Part shown: positions 27,614 through 45,728 of the stretch, in pieces | Layout of the letters: the number at the start of each line of letters is the position of its first letter | Position numbering within the stretch: position 1 is the stretch's first letter | From: Nitrospirota bacterium | Lineage (GTDB): Bacteria > Nitrospirota > JACRHL01 | DNA length: 64,000 nt | Direction of reading: 5' to 3' | Assembly: GCA_016212085.1 (NCBI GenBank) | Contig: JACRHL010000016.1 | Span: 62,001 to 126,000, forward strand | Made by a program: the position numbers and the translations under genes | The notes under the pieces: generated by a model | Told to the model about the DNA's origin: nothing | Databases searched by the model: none | What the model saw: only the letters and a program-made list of their open reading frames with translations

Positions 27614-28526
27614 CCGGGGGGCCCGCTCCGGGGCGGCGGAACAGGCGCCACAGGGCCCGTTGCAGGGGGATGCCGAACAGGGCGTCCACCAGCAGCACGT
27701 ACATGCCGGGCCGCACCAGCGGCCAGGTACCCAGGGCCTTGAGCAGGCAGGCCGTGCCCGCGCCCAGGTCGCGGTCCCGGAAATACAGCTCCGCCAGCTC
27801 GAACCGCCGCAACGCCTTGATCTTGCGTCGATAGACGGGACCGAACGTCGCCAGCTCGGCGGCGTGCTTCGCCAGGAACCGCTCCGTGGCTTGCGCCATG
27901 GGCGCCGCAGGCGGGCGCGGCCCACGGTAAACCCGGGCCAGGTATGCCGGTACCACGCCCATGCGGTAGCGCTGGGCGTAACGCAGCACCCAGTCCCAGT
28001 CCTCGTACCGGTACAGGGTCTCGTCGTTCAGGCCGACATCCGCATAGATGTCCCGGCGCACCACCAGGGTGCTGCCGGGGCTCAGGTCGCAGCCCATGAA
28101 GATCTGGCGATAGCTGACGAGCGTGGGCGTCCTCGCGAACAGCTCGGCGCCGTCCACGATCAGGTAGCCGGTGCAGCTTGCCGCCACGTCCGGCGGCGCG
28201 GCGTCCAGCGCCGCAATCTGTACGGCGAGCTTTTCGGGCAGCCACTCGTCATCCGAATCCAGGAACGCCACGTAGCGCCCCAGGGCGGCGCGGATGCCCG
28301 TGTTGCGGGCGGCGGCGGCGCGGCGGTTGGTGGCGTGGCGCAGCAGGCGCACGCGCGGGTCCGCATAGGCCGCCACCACCTCGGCCGTGCGGTCCGTGGA
28401 GGCGTCGTCCACCACGATCAGCTCCAGGTCCGTCAGGGTCTGCGCCAGCACGCTGTCCAGGGCCCTCGCGATGGTGCCCTCGCGGTTGTAGGCGGGGATG
28501 ATGACGCTGACGGCGGGCCCGCCCAT
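27597..28526 (-). CDS. family 2 glycosyltransferase
   Basis: This 309-residue GT-A enzyme begins [24 protein letters not shown], continues with [10 protein letters not shown], and has the metal-binding aspartates in [10 protein letters not shown] (about residue 90). The C-terminal part has a hydrophobic stretch, [15 protein letters not shown]. It would transfer a sugar from a nucleotide sugar during synthesis of a surface polysaccharide. The start is ATG 28526, sharing one base with the upstream stop (TGATG), so it is coupled to the preceding GT2 gene. Donor and acceptor are unknown. Confidence 0.88.
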   Translation of the reverse strand: MGGPAVSVIIPAYNREGTIARALDSVLAQTLTDLELIVVDDASTDRTAEVVAAYADPRVRLLRHATNRRAAAARNTGIRAALGRYVAFLDSDDEWLPEKLAVQIAALDAAPPDVAASCTGYLIVDGAELFARTPTLVSYRQIFMGCDLSPGSTLVVRRDIYADVGLNDETLYRYEDWDWVLRYAQRYRMGVVPAYLARVYRGPRPPAAPMAQATERFLAKHAAELATFGPVYRRKIKALRRFELAELYFRDRDLGAGTACLLKALGTWPLVRPGMYVLLVDALFGIPLQRALWRLFRRPGAGPPVNRRA

Positions 28527-29461
28527 CACATCCGCCCCTTGAACATCGGGCGCAACGGCATGCGCGCCAGGCGCCACAGGATGGAGCCGCCCAGGGCGGC
28601 GGGAAACAGCGGCGCGTGCCGCCAGCCCGCCCAGGCGAAGCGCAGGGCATCCCCCGGCCGCCCGTCGCGCAGGGCCTCCAGGGCGCCGTCGATGGCCGCC
28701 TTGCCGTGCCAGCGGCGGCAGGCGGCGCGCACGTGGGCGGGCATGGCCGGGTCGGCAAGATAGCGCTCGGCCATGCGCAGGTACTCCCGGATACAGGCCA
28801 GGGCATGGGGGCCGCCCGCCTGCATGGTCAGCGAGCCCGCGTGGGCGCGGTACTGGTAGAGGGTTTGCGGCACCACCGGCCCGGATACCCCGGCGATGGC
28901 GGCGCGCAGCAAAAAGTCGCGGTCGGCGGCGATGGGGTAGGCGGGGTCGTACCCACCCACCCGCGCGTACACGGCGCGGCGGAAGAAGCGGGCGTTGATG
29001 ATGGGAGCGCCGATGGTGATCTCGCGCAGCGACAGGGGGGCGTGGCGCGCCGCCGGATAGTCACACACCACCTGCCAGCCGCCACCCGGCCGCGCCGCCA
29101 GAAGCTCCGCCCCGCCGGCCACCATCCCGGCATCCGGCGCCGCCGCGAACGCGGCGGCCACCGCGTGAAGGCAGCCGGAGGGGTACAGATCGTCGCTGTT
29201 CAGGTGGCCGATCACGTCGCCCGTGGCACGGGCGACGGCCTTGTTCAGGGCGTCGTACAGGCCAAGGTCCGGCTCGCTGACCACCTGCAAATGCGGATAC
29301 TCCGCCAGGATCTCCAGGGTACCGTCGGTGGAGCCGCCGTCGGCGATGAGGTGCTCCACGTTCGGGTAATGCTGGGCCAGCACGCTTTCCACCGCCGCGC
29401 GGATGAATCCGGCGCGGTTCAGGCAGGGGGTGACGATGGAAATGCGGGGTGGTGCGGCCAA
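28526..29461 (-). CDS. family 2 glycosyltransferase
   Basis: This 311-residue GT-A protein starts with ISIVTPCLNRAGFIRAAVESVLAQ and has ADGGSTDGT, SEPDLGLYDALNKAVARATGD and GHLNSDDLY. That set is typical of the WcaA-like group which acts on lipid-linked glycans. The start is TTG 29461; an in-frame TAG lies five codons upstream and no ATG or GTG is available. It forms a two-gene unit with the following GT2. The 164 bases upstream show no convincing promoter. Confidence 0.87.
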   Translation of the reverse strand: MAAPPRISIVTPCLNRAGFIRAAVESVLAQHYPNVEHLIADGGSTDGTLEILAEYPHLQVVSEPDLGLYDALNKAVARATGDVIGHLNSDDLYPSGCLHAVAAAFAAAPDAGMVAGGAELLAARPGGGWQVVCDYPAARHAPLSLREITIGAPIINARFFRRAVYARVGGYDPAYPIAADRDFLLRAAIAGVSGPVVPQTLYQYRAHAGSLTMQAGGPHALACIREYLRMAERYLADPAMPAHVRAACRRWHGKAAIDGALEALRDGRPGDALRFAWAGWRHAPLFPAALGGSILWRLARMPLRPMFKGRM

Positions 29462-29625
29462 ACGGAACGGGTTCTAACCAAGGCAGGGGTGACGCGACCG
29501 ACCCCGCGGCCGGTGGCGCGGGGCGACCGCCATGGGATTCTTTCGGTATCTTACTACACGGGACTTCGAAAAAGGCCCACCCCCGCAACCGGACACCGCC
29601 TGAACATGGGTCCTGCCTGGGCCGG

Positions 29626-30849
29626 TCAATCCTCGGCGGCGCCGTCGCCCCTCAGGGCGGACTCCACATCGCCCACCCAGGCGATGGCCCCCAGATAGGC
29701 GGCGCGGATCACCGACGGCTCCAGGCCGATCTCGATCACCTTGTCCCAGTTGCCGTACTCGTAGGCGAGCACGCACTCCAGCGTCGCCCCCTGCGCCCCC
29801 GCGTGGGCCAGCAGGGCGTCACGCAGCTCGTCGGTGATGGGCAGGGCGTCGAGGATTTCGGCCATGGGCGAATCCATCAGGGCGTCGAGCACGGAAAACA
29901 GGCCCACCGTGAAGAACACGTCGGCGTTGGGGAAGCGCTTGGCCTCCGCCAGCAGCTCGCACATCTTGGCGCGCACCATGGCGGTGACCATCAGCTCGTG
30001 GGGCTTGTCCGACACCTCCGACATGGAGATCAGGGTGGCCCAGCGCTTCACGCTCTTCAGGCCCAGCAGCACCAGCGCGTGGTGGATCGACTCGATGCGC
30101 CGCGACAGGCCGAAGAACGCCGAGTTGATATAGCGCAGCAGGCGGTAGGAGAGGCCCACGTCCTGGCTGATGAGCCGTTCCAGGGCCCCGACGGTGATAT
30201 CCGGGTCGTTCAAGGCGGCCAGGAGCTGCACCACCGCCAGCCGGTTGGCCGGGACGCGCTTGCCGGCGATCACCTTGGGGCGGCAGAAGAAGTGGCCCTG
30301 GAAGTAGTGGAAGCCCAGCTCCCGGCACAGCTGGAAGCAGTCCTGGTCCTCCACCTTCTCGGCCAGCAGCAGCCCCCGGAAGTCCTTCAGGGCCGTCACC
30401 TGACCCCGGATGTCGTCCGGCGTCATGCCCAGCACGTCCACCTTGATGATGTGCGCGCGCTGCACCAGCGGCTCCCACGACACGTCGTAGAAGAAGTCGT
30501 CCAGCGCCATCTGGAAGCCCGCCTCGGCAAGGCCGGTGACCGCCTCCACCACCGGCCCGTCCGGATCGATGGTTTCCAGCACCTCGAGCACCACCTTGTC
30601 CTTGGGCAGGGCCGTCAGTTTCTCCGACAGCAGCACCGCGCGGGTCAGGTTCACGAAGGCGTGGTGCGCCCCCACCAGCCGGTCCAGGCCGAAATCCATG
30701 ATGGCCGTGAAGATCATCTGCGCCGAGGCCAGGTCGGCATCGGTGATGTTGGCGCGGTTCTCGAAGCTGTCGCGGTACAACAGCTCGTAGGCGGCAACGT
30801 TGAGGTTGCGATCGTAGATCGGTTGCCTGCCGATGAAAATATCGTTCAT
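29626..30849 (-). CDS. EAL-HDOD signalling protein (YuxH type), degenerate EAL
   Basis: This 407-residue protein has an N-terminal EAL-like domain starting FIGRQPIYDRNLNVAAYELLYRD, in which the catalytic EAL motif is replaced by EVLE. It therefore is unlikely to cleave cyclic di-GMP but might bind it. A C-terminal HDOD domain (from about residue 205) lacks the HD metal site. Such proteins act as regulatory adaptors in motility and cyclic di-GMP circuits. The start is ATG 30849, matching the conserved N-terminus; the ORF track adds five residues. It may be a partner of the diguanylate cyclase at 5.7 kb, but nothing links them directly. Confidence 0.88.
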   Translation of the reverse strand: MNDIFIGRQPIYDRNLNVAAYELLYRDSFENRANITDADLASAQMIFTAIMDFGLDRLVGAHHAFVNLTRAVLLSEKLTALPKDKVVLEVLETIDPDGPVVEAVTGLAEAGFQMALDDFFYDVSWEPLVQRAHIIKVDVLGMTPDDIRGQVTALKDFRGLLLAEKVEDQDCFQLCRELGFHYFQGHFFCRPKVIAGKRVPANRLAVVQLLAALNDPDITVGALERLISQDVGLSYRLLRYINSAFFGLSRRIESIHHALVLLGLKSVKRWATLISMSEVSDKPHELMVTAMVRAKMCELLAEAKRFPNADVFFTVGLFSVLDALMDSPMAEILDALPITDELRDALLAHAGAQGATLECVLAYEYGNWDKVIEIGLEPSVIRAAYLGAIAWVGDVESALRGDGAAED

Positions 30850-30986
30850 TGCGCCAGCTATCAAGAGGGGAACGGGGCGATCCCGGACGGCGGCCTGGGA
30901 CCACCCGGCCCTTTCTTATCGGATGCTGGCGAAGGCTCTCCAGTACAAAGCGGGGCGCCTTGGCACGGCGGAGCCGGGCGGGCCGC

Positions 30987-31796
30987 TCAGGGCCACCTCA
31001 CCTCCGGCGGCAGCGACATGAGGATCGCCTCCACGTTGCCGCCGGTTTCCAGGCCGAAGGTGGTGCCCCGGTCGTAGAGCAGGTTGAACTCCACGTACCG
31101 GCCGCGGCGCACCAGTTGCGCGTCCCGCTGCGCCGGCGTGAAGGGCAGCTCCTTGCGGCCGGAGACGATCTCCGGGTAGGTGGCCAGGAAGGTCTCGCCC
31201 ACGTCGCGGACGAAGGCGAAGTCCGCCTCCACGTCGCCGCTGTCCAGGTTGTCGAAGAAAATGCCGCCGGCGCCGCGCGGCTCGTTACGGTGCCTGAGAA
31301 AGAAATATTCGTCGCACCATGCGGAAAAGCGCGGGTGGTAGGTGGCGTCGTGACGGTCACAGCAGGCCTTCAGGCGCTGGTGGAACAGCGCCGTGTCCTC
31401 CGCGAACGGCTCGTAGGGGGTCAGATCGGTGCCGCCGCCGAACCAGCCGGCGGTGGTTTCGATGCGGCGCAGATTCAGGTGCACGGCGGGCACCATCGGG
31501 CTGCGCGGATGCGCCACCAGGGAGATGCCGCACGCGCGGAACGCGCCGCTTCCGGCTCCGGGCACCTGGGCCCGGAGCCGCTCGGGCAGGGTGCCCCGCA
31601 CGGCCGAGACGTTCACCCCGACCTTCTCGAACACCCCGCCGCGCATGAGCGCCATCTCGCCCCCGCCACCGCCCTGGCGGTCCCAGCGGGTGCGCTCGAA
31701 GGTGGCGCCGTCGAGCCGCTCCAGGGCGGCACAGATGCGGTCGCGCAGGTCCTCGAAATACGCCTGGGCACGTTGGTTGATGGCCATGACCGGCAT
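30987..31796 (-). CDS. hemF: oxygen-dependent coproporphyrinogen III oxidase
   Basis: HemF converts coproporphyrinogen III to protoporphyrinogen IX using oxygen. The 269-residue protein shows GGGGGEMALMRGGVFEKVGVNVS, the conserved HLNLRRIETTAGWFGGGTDLTP, the histidine-bearing CDRHDATYHPRFSAWCDEYFFL, and the C-terminal YVEFNLLYDRGTTFGLETGGNVEAILMSLPP. It ends at VRWP, somewhat shorter than the enteric enzyme; I recall similar short ends in alphaproteobacteria, so I do not call it truncated. Presence of HemF implies growth with oxygen. Confidence 0.95.
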   Translation of the reverse strand: MPVMAINQRAQAYFEDLRDRICAALERLDGATFERTRWDRQGGGGGEMALMRGGVFEKVGVNVSAVRGTLPERLRAQVPGAGSGAFRACGISLVAHPRSPMVPAVHLNLRRIETTAGWFGGGTDLTPYEPFAEDTALFHQRLKACCDRHDATYHPRFSAWCDEYFFLRHRNEPRGAGGIFFDNLDSGDVEADFAFVRDVGETFLATYPEIVSGRKELPFTPAQRDAQLVRRGRYVEFNLLYDRGTTFGLETGGNVEAILMSLPPEVRWP

Positions 31797-31840
31797 TGTA
31801 ACGGCCGGCGCCGGCGCCGCGCCGCAACAAAAACGAACCG

Positions 31841-32965
31841 CTACGGGGCCTTTTGCGCCTCGATCAGCGTTTGCAGCTCGCGGGCCAGGGTGGTGCTGCG
31901 GATCTGCTTGAGCTTGTCGTGCTCGCGCTCGGCGGTGGCCATGTCACCCGCCTTCAGGGCCACCTGGCCCACCAGGAAATGCAGGTCCGGGTCGCGGTCG
32001 TTGCGGCTGGAGGCCTCGCGCACGTGGGGCAGGGCGGCCTTGGCATCGCCCATGTCGAGCAGCAACCGGCCCAGGCCGAGTTGGGCCTCCAGGTTGAACT
32101 TGTCGAGGGCGATGGCCTGCTCGTAGGCGGCCACCGCGTCGGCACGCTTGCCGGCGGCGGCGCGCGCCTGGGCCAAAAACACCTGGTGGGCCGGGCTGCC
32201 CGGATCCAGCGCCACCACCTTGGCATAGGCCTCCGTCGCCTCCTGGGGCTTGTGCTGTGCCATGCGGGTGTGGCCCAGCTCCACCAGGGCCACCAGGTCG
32301 TCGCGGGTCTCCACCTGGTCCAGGGCCAGGGTGAGCAGCTCTGCGGAGCGTTCCAGGTGGCCCAGCTCGCGCTCGATCACCCCCAGCCGGCGCAGGGCGT
32401 AGGTGCTCTCGCCCGTGAGCGCGCGCACCTTCTCCAGGTGCGCCACCGCCTCCTGCGGGCGGGCGGTGACACGGTAGAATTCCGCGATGCGCGCATGGGG
32501 CTCGGCGTGGTCCGGGCGCAGCGCGACCCACTTCTTGAACAGCGCCTCCGCCTCTGCGTCCCGGCCCTTGCCCTGATACAACACGCCCAGGCGCTCCAGC
32601 AGGGGCGGATAGTCCGGGTGGACGCCGTGCAGCATCTCCAGCAGCGCCACCCGCTCCTTGTACTCGCTCTTGTCGAGCTGGTGCAGGAAGTAGGTCTGCA
32701 CGTGGTGCCCCTCCGGCGCCAGCTTCACCCCCCGCGCCAGGGCCTCGAACCCCTCCGCCGGATTGCCCAGCTCGAAGTGCAGGCGGCCCAACTCGAAGAA
32801 CAGGTCCGGCCGCGGATCGGTGGCGACGCGCTTGGCCAGGGTGGCCAGCCGCGCGCGCGGGTCCTGCGGGGCCTCCTTGTCCTGGGCGGTGAGGGTGAGC
32901 GCGGCCAGCCCCACGCAGGCCACCAGCCCGGCGGCAACGCCCCATGCGCGCGCGGAGTGCCTCAC
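31841..32965 (-). CDS. tetratricopeptide-repeat protein with N-terminal membrane anchor
   Basis: This 374-residue protein starts at GTG 32965, overlapping the upstream stop (GTGA). One hydrophobic segment (WGVAAGLVACVGLAALTLTAQ) acts as signal or anchor. At least seven TPR units follow, for example PPLLERLGVLYQGKGRDAEAEALFKKW and LVALVELGHTRMAQHKPQEATEAYAKVVALDP. It presumably scaffolds protein contacts in the periplasm or at the membrane. The partner is unknown. The ORF track version to 33127 reads out of frame through the next gene. Confidence 0.8.
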   Translation of the reverse strand: MRHSARAWGVAAGLVACVGLAALTLTAQDKEAPQDPRARLATLAKRVATDPRPDLFFELGRLHFELGNPAEGFEALARGVKLAPEGHHVQTYFLHQLDKSEYKERVALLEMLHGVHPDYPPLLERLGVLYQGKGRDAEAEALFKKWVALRPDHAEPHARIAEFYRVTARPQEAVAHLEKVRALTGESTYALRRLGVIERELGHLERSAELLTLALDQVETRDDLVALVELGHTRMAQHKPQEATEAYAKVVALDPGSPAHQVFLAQARAAAGKRADAVAAYEQAIALDKFNLEAQLGLGRLLLDMGDAKAALPHVREASSRNDRDPDLHFLVGQVALKAGDMATAEREHDKLKQIRSTTLARELQTLIEAQKAP

Positions 32966-33551
32966 GCCAGCGTCTCCGGAAAGTATTCGGTGATGGACAT
33001 CACCGGCCGCCCCCGGTGGATCACCCGGTAGGTGCGCCACACCACCCGCTCGTCCGCCGCCAGGTTCAGGGCGGTGGCGCACCGGTGGCCCAGGTGGGGC
33101 GCCTCGGCGGCGGCGCATGCGCCGCAATCGACGATCTCCTTGAAGGTCTCCAGCCGGTGCTCGAGCATCAGCTTGCCCAGGGGCTCGCGCTCCGCCAGCA
33201 GCGCCTCCTGCATGCCGAGGGGCAGGGCGGCGGGCACGATGCGCGAGAAGGCGGCGGCCAACGTCACCCCCGAGCCGCGGCCGAACAGGGCGACGCCGCG
33301 GTCCATCAGGCGTGTGCCCAGCTCCACCTCCAGCTCCCGGTTGGCGCGCCCCTCGTAGGCCCGGAACCCCTGCTCCAGGACGCGGATGCCCACCTCCTCG
33401 CCAAAATGGGCGGCGAGCGCCTCGGTCACCGTGCCGTCGGTGGTGAGCAGGGTGCGCAACAACGGCGACAGGCGCCCGAAATCAAGACGCGCGGCCACCA
33501 GTTCGCGGTGCGTGGGCACCCGCTGCAACATCATGGCGGGCCGGGGGCCGG

Positions 33552-33555
<4 letters not shown>
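32962..33555 (-). CDS. chorismate pyruvate-lyase-like protein (DUF98 type)
   Basis: This 197-residue protein resembles the DUF98/UbiC-like lyases that release pyruvate from chorismate to give 4-hydroxybenzoate, the ring precursor of ubiquinone. Supporting stretches are [25 protein letters not shown] and the C-terminal [23 protein letters not shown], which parallels the R-x-Y-x-x-x-x-x-G-x-P-x-x-x-x-E-x-F end of that family. Its ATG overlaps the gyrA stop by four bases (ATGA). The quinone role would fit with the polyprenyl synthase in this window, but no ubiA is adjacent. The family call is from memory of short motifs. Confidence 0.6.
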
Positions 33556-36059
<2,504 letters not shown>

Positions 36060-36118
36060 GGAACGTCTCTACAGCTAACGGGCTTGGCGGTTCACGTGAT
36101 GCCTGGGTGACCGGGGGG

Positions 36119-38602
<2,484 letters not shown>

Positions 38603-38613
38603 CTATCGCCCGC

Positions 38614-39729
38614 TCACAGGCGCATGGGCATGACCAGCGTCAGGTATCCCGGATCGCCGGAATCGCGGATCACGCACGGGCTCAAGGGGTCGTCCGTCTC
38701 CACCCGCACACTGTCGCCATCGACGTTTTGCAGCACGTCGATGAAGTACCGGGCGTTGAAGCCGGTGGTGAAGTCGGGCCCCTCATAGACCACCGGAATC
38801 TCCTCCGTGGCCTCACCCATGTCCGGGTGGTTGGCGGCCAGGGTGAGGGTGTTGCCGCTCAGCGAAAAGCGCACCGCCCAGGTTTTTTCCTGACACAGCA
38901 GGCTGACGCGCTTGAACGCCGCCGCCGCCTCCACCTTGGGCAGGGTGATGGAGGTGGACAGCGTCTTGGGAATCACCCGGTCGTAACTGGGGAAGGTGCC
39001 CTCCACCAGCTGCGACACCAGGGTGAGGCGCTCCTTCTTGAAGATCACCCGCTTGTCGGTGAAGCCCAGGGAGATATCACCCCCGTCCTCGTCGAGCAGC
39101 TTGCGCATCTCGACCAGGGCCTTGCGCGGCACGATGGCCGACACGTTGAGGGCGCCGTCCACCTGGATCGGGCGCTCGATCATGGCCAGCCGGTGGCCGT
39201 TGGTGGCCACCATGCGGTAGATCACCTCACCCCCCTCCGGGCCCGCCTGCACGGTCATCAGGACGCCGTTCAGCACGTAGCGGGTGTCGATATCGCCCAC
39301 GGCGAAGAAGGTCTTGCGGATCATGGTGGCGAACACGTCGCGGGCCACGGGCACCCGCACCTCGCCCTCCGGCTCCGGCGCGGGCGGAAAATCGGCGCTG
39401 GGCAGGCTGGCCACGCGGAAGTGGGAGCGGCCCGAGGTGATGGACACCCACTGGTCCTGCTCCGCCAGTTCCACCGGGCCGTCCGCCAGCTCGCGGCAGA
39501 TCTCGAACAGCTTGCGGGCCGACACGGTGATGCCGCCGGGCTGCAACACCTCGCCCTGATAGGTGCCGCGGATGCCGATCTCCAGGTCGGTGGCGAACAT
39601 GTGGATGCCGTCGGCATCCGCCTCGAGCAGGATGTTGGACAGAATGGGCACCGTGTTGCGCCGCTCCACGACGCCCTGCACACGGGCCAGGCCGGCCAAC
39701 AGTTCACTCCGTTCCATGCGGATTTTCAT
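38614..39729 (-). CDS. dnaN: DNA polymerase III beta subunit (sliding clamp)
   Basis: The 371-residue clamp protein consists of three similar domains and tethers polymerase III to DNA. It begins MKIRMERSELLAGLARVQGVVERRNTVPILSNILLEA and ends with CVIRDSGDPGYLTLVMPMRL, the usual clamp C-terminus. It lies 47 bases downstream of dnaA. The gap of 74 bases to gyrB, where many genomes have recF, holds no ORF. Confidence 0.97.
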   Translation of the reverse strand: MKIRMERSELLAGLARVQGVVERRNTVPILSNILLEADADGIHMFATDLEIGIRGTYQGEVLQPGGITVSARKLFEICRELADGPVELAEQDQWVSITSGRSHFRVASLPSADFPPAPEPEGEVRVPVARDVFATMIRKTFFAVGDIDTRYVLNGVLMTVQAGPEGGEVIYRMVATNGHRLAMIERPIQVDGALNVSAIVPRKALVEMRKLLDEDGGDISLGFTDKRVIFKKERLTLVSQLVEGTFPSYDRVIPKTLSTSITLPKVEAAAAFKRVSLLCQEKTWAVRFSLSGNTLTLAANHPDMGEATEEIPVVYEGPDFTTGFNARYFIDVLQNVDGDSVRVETDDPLSPCVIRDSGDPGYLTLVMPMRL

Positions 39730-39776
39730 AACCTATTCCCTTCCTTCAGTCCGGCGGGCGCACCTTCGCGCGACCG

Positions 39777-41162
<1,386 letters not shown>

Positions 41163-41543
41163 GCGGCCGGACGGAACGTTACGCACAGATCGCGACACGG
41201 CTGTGGACAACCGCCAAACAGGCCGCCGGCCAAATGGTTATCCCCTTCGTGGCGGAAAACCGACACCCGGCTAATGGCGCGATAACTATATGGATTCTCG
41301 CGGAAAATCATCGGTCAGCGCGCCTATCCACATGGCTTGGGGAGAGTTGTTCACACGATTCCCGGTGATCCGGGCGCGGACGGCCTGAGATTACCCCAAA
41401 AGGGCCCGCCGATTCAAGGTTTCTCACCCCGTCACATGCTAATCCCATCACGCGCCGCCCCTCTGTGGATGTGTATGGGAACGAACCACTACTCCACAGC
41501 CGACAACACACGTCATGCCATTGAAATAAAATGGTAAACGGGG

Positions 41544-41561
41544 TTACTCACAGTATCCACA
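41544..41561 (+). promoter_or_regulatory. tandem pair of DnaA boxes
   Basis: TTACTCACA and GTATCCACA abut in the same orientation, each one base from consensus. They lie 24 bases from the A/T-only run, the usual arrangement for DnaA loading next to the unwinding element. Confidence 0.6.
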
Positions 41562-41702
41562 CCCCCTATGCACTACGCCTTCTCTTTTTAAATATAAAGA
41601 CCAGTAAGAAGGAAGAGGCCGCGCGGGGTGGGTCGGGCATCACCCCACCCCGGTCCCGATGGGCATCGACCGGGCGTCCGGTCTCGGGTGAGTGGTTGAC
41701 GG

Positions 41703-41731
41703 TTGACGGGGCCCGTGGGAAACGATAGGAT
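41703..41731 (+). promoter_or_regulatory. promoter candidate for rplI
   Basis: TTGACG (41703-41708) and TAGGAT (41726-41731) are 17 bases apart, about 38 bases before the rplI ATG. The -35 sequence is duplicated just upstream (TTGACGGTTGACGG). Confidence 0.6.
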
Positions 41732-41769
41732 GTTTGGCTATTTTCCGTACTTTGGAGCAAGTCCAACCC

Positions 41770-42243
41770 ATGAAAGTCATTCTCAAGGACGACGTCCCCA
41801 ATCTGGGCCGGCTGGGTGACATCAAGGAAGTCGCCGCGGGGTATGCGCGCAATTTCCTGATCCCGCGCGGGCTGGGGATTGCCGCGACCACGAAGAACGT
41901 GGCCGAGGTGGAGCACGAGCGGCGCCTGATCGAGATCCGCCTGGCGGAGCGCCGCAAGGGTGCCGAGGCGCTGGCCGCCAAGGTGGCCAAGCTGACGGTC
42001 TCGGTGCCGGTGAAGGTGGGCGAGGACGGCCGCCTGTTCGGCTCCGTCACCGCCAAGGACCTGATCGCCGCCCTGGCGGACCAGGGGGTCGAGGTGGACC
42101 GCCACGCCATCGTGCTGGAGCAGCCGATCAAGTCGGTGGGCGCGCGCACGGTCGACGTGAACGTGGGTCACGGCGTGACCGCCAAGCTGAGTGTATCGGT
42201 GGTGGCCGAGGAGGCGGGATCGGCCGGCGAAGCGGGCGCCTGA
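41770..42243 (+). CDS. rplI: 50S ribosomal protein bL9
   Basis: The 157-residue protein begins MKVILKDDVPNLGRLGDIKEVAAGYARNFLIPRGL, the diagnostic bL9 N-terminal RNA-binding domain. The long connecting helix and the C-terminal domain (GRLFGSVTAKDLIAAL) follow. The start at 41770 matches the family; the ORF track adds 12 residues. It is a single gene next to oriC, whereas rplI usually follows rpsF and rpsR. A location near the origin would raise its dosage. Confidence 0.96.
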   Translation: MKVILKDDVPNLGRLGDIKEVAAGYARNFLIPRGLGIAATTKNVAEVEHERRLIEIRLAERRKGAEALAAKVAKLTVSVPVKVGEDGRLFGSVTAKDLIAALADQGVEVDRHAIVLEQPIKSVGARTVDVNVGHGVTAKLSVSVVAEEAGSAGEAGA

Positions 42244-42252
42244 TCCGCTCCG

Positions 42253-42281
42253 TTGACCCAGCTCAGGTCGTGTGTTAGCGT
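42253..42281 (+). promoter_or_regulatory. promoter candidate for the ilv-psd-pss operon
   Basis: TTGACC (42253-42258) and TAGCGT (42276-42281) are 17 bases apart and lie about 80 bases before ilvB. The -10 match is partial. No leader peptide with a run of branched-chain codons was found in the leader. Confidence 0.4.
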
Positions 42282-42361
42282 GCGGGAATCCCTTTAGGAA
42301 TGCGGGGTTCTCGTACGGCACCCGCGTCCTGCACCACCACGAGGCGGCGGGCGGTTTTGCA

Positions 42362-45706
<3,345 letters not shown>

Positions 45707-45728
45707 GGCCGGTGCGACAAGGGCCCGC

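Larger units (their letters stand above)
41163..41769. other. putative chromosomal replication origin (oriC)
   Basis: This 607-base gene-free stretch between dnaA and rplI is less GC-rich than the genes around it. It has five 9-mers differing from TTATNCACA by one base, at 41202-41210 (minus), 41324-41332, 41347-41355, 41544-41552 and 41553-41561. Weaker sites (two differences) occur at 41238, 41464 and 41490. A 14-base run of only A and T at 41585-41598, next to the tandem pair of boxes, is a candidate unwinding element. Position next to dnaA-dnaN-gyrBA supports the call; no experiment is implied. Confidence 0.75.

Noticed and set aside
29462-29625. TAAGAT near 29545 as a promoter for the GT2 pair
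   Set aside because: No -35 hexamer at a fitting distance; the AT content is only slightly raised.
30987-31796. hemF as a truncated pseudogene
   Set aside because: It ends VRWP, earlier than the enteric protein, but all conserved motifs are present and I recall similar ends in alphaproteobacterial HemF. The neighbouring frames do not continue the family sequence.
42272-42361. Leader peptide for ilv attenuation
   Set aside because: The in-frame 30 codons before ilvB have no cluster of Leu, Ile or Val codons, and no terminator/anti-terminator pair was seen.
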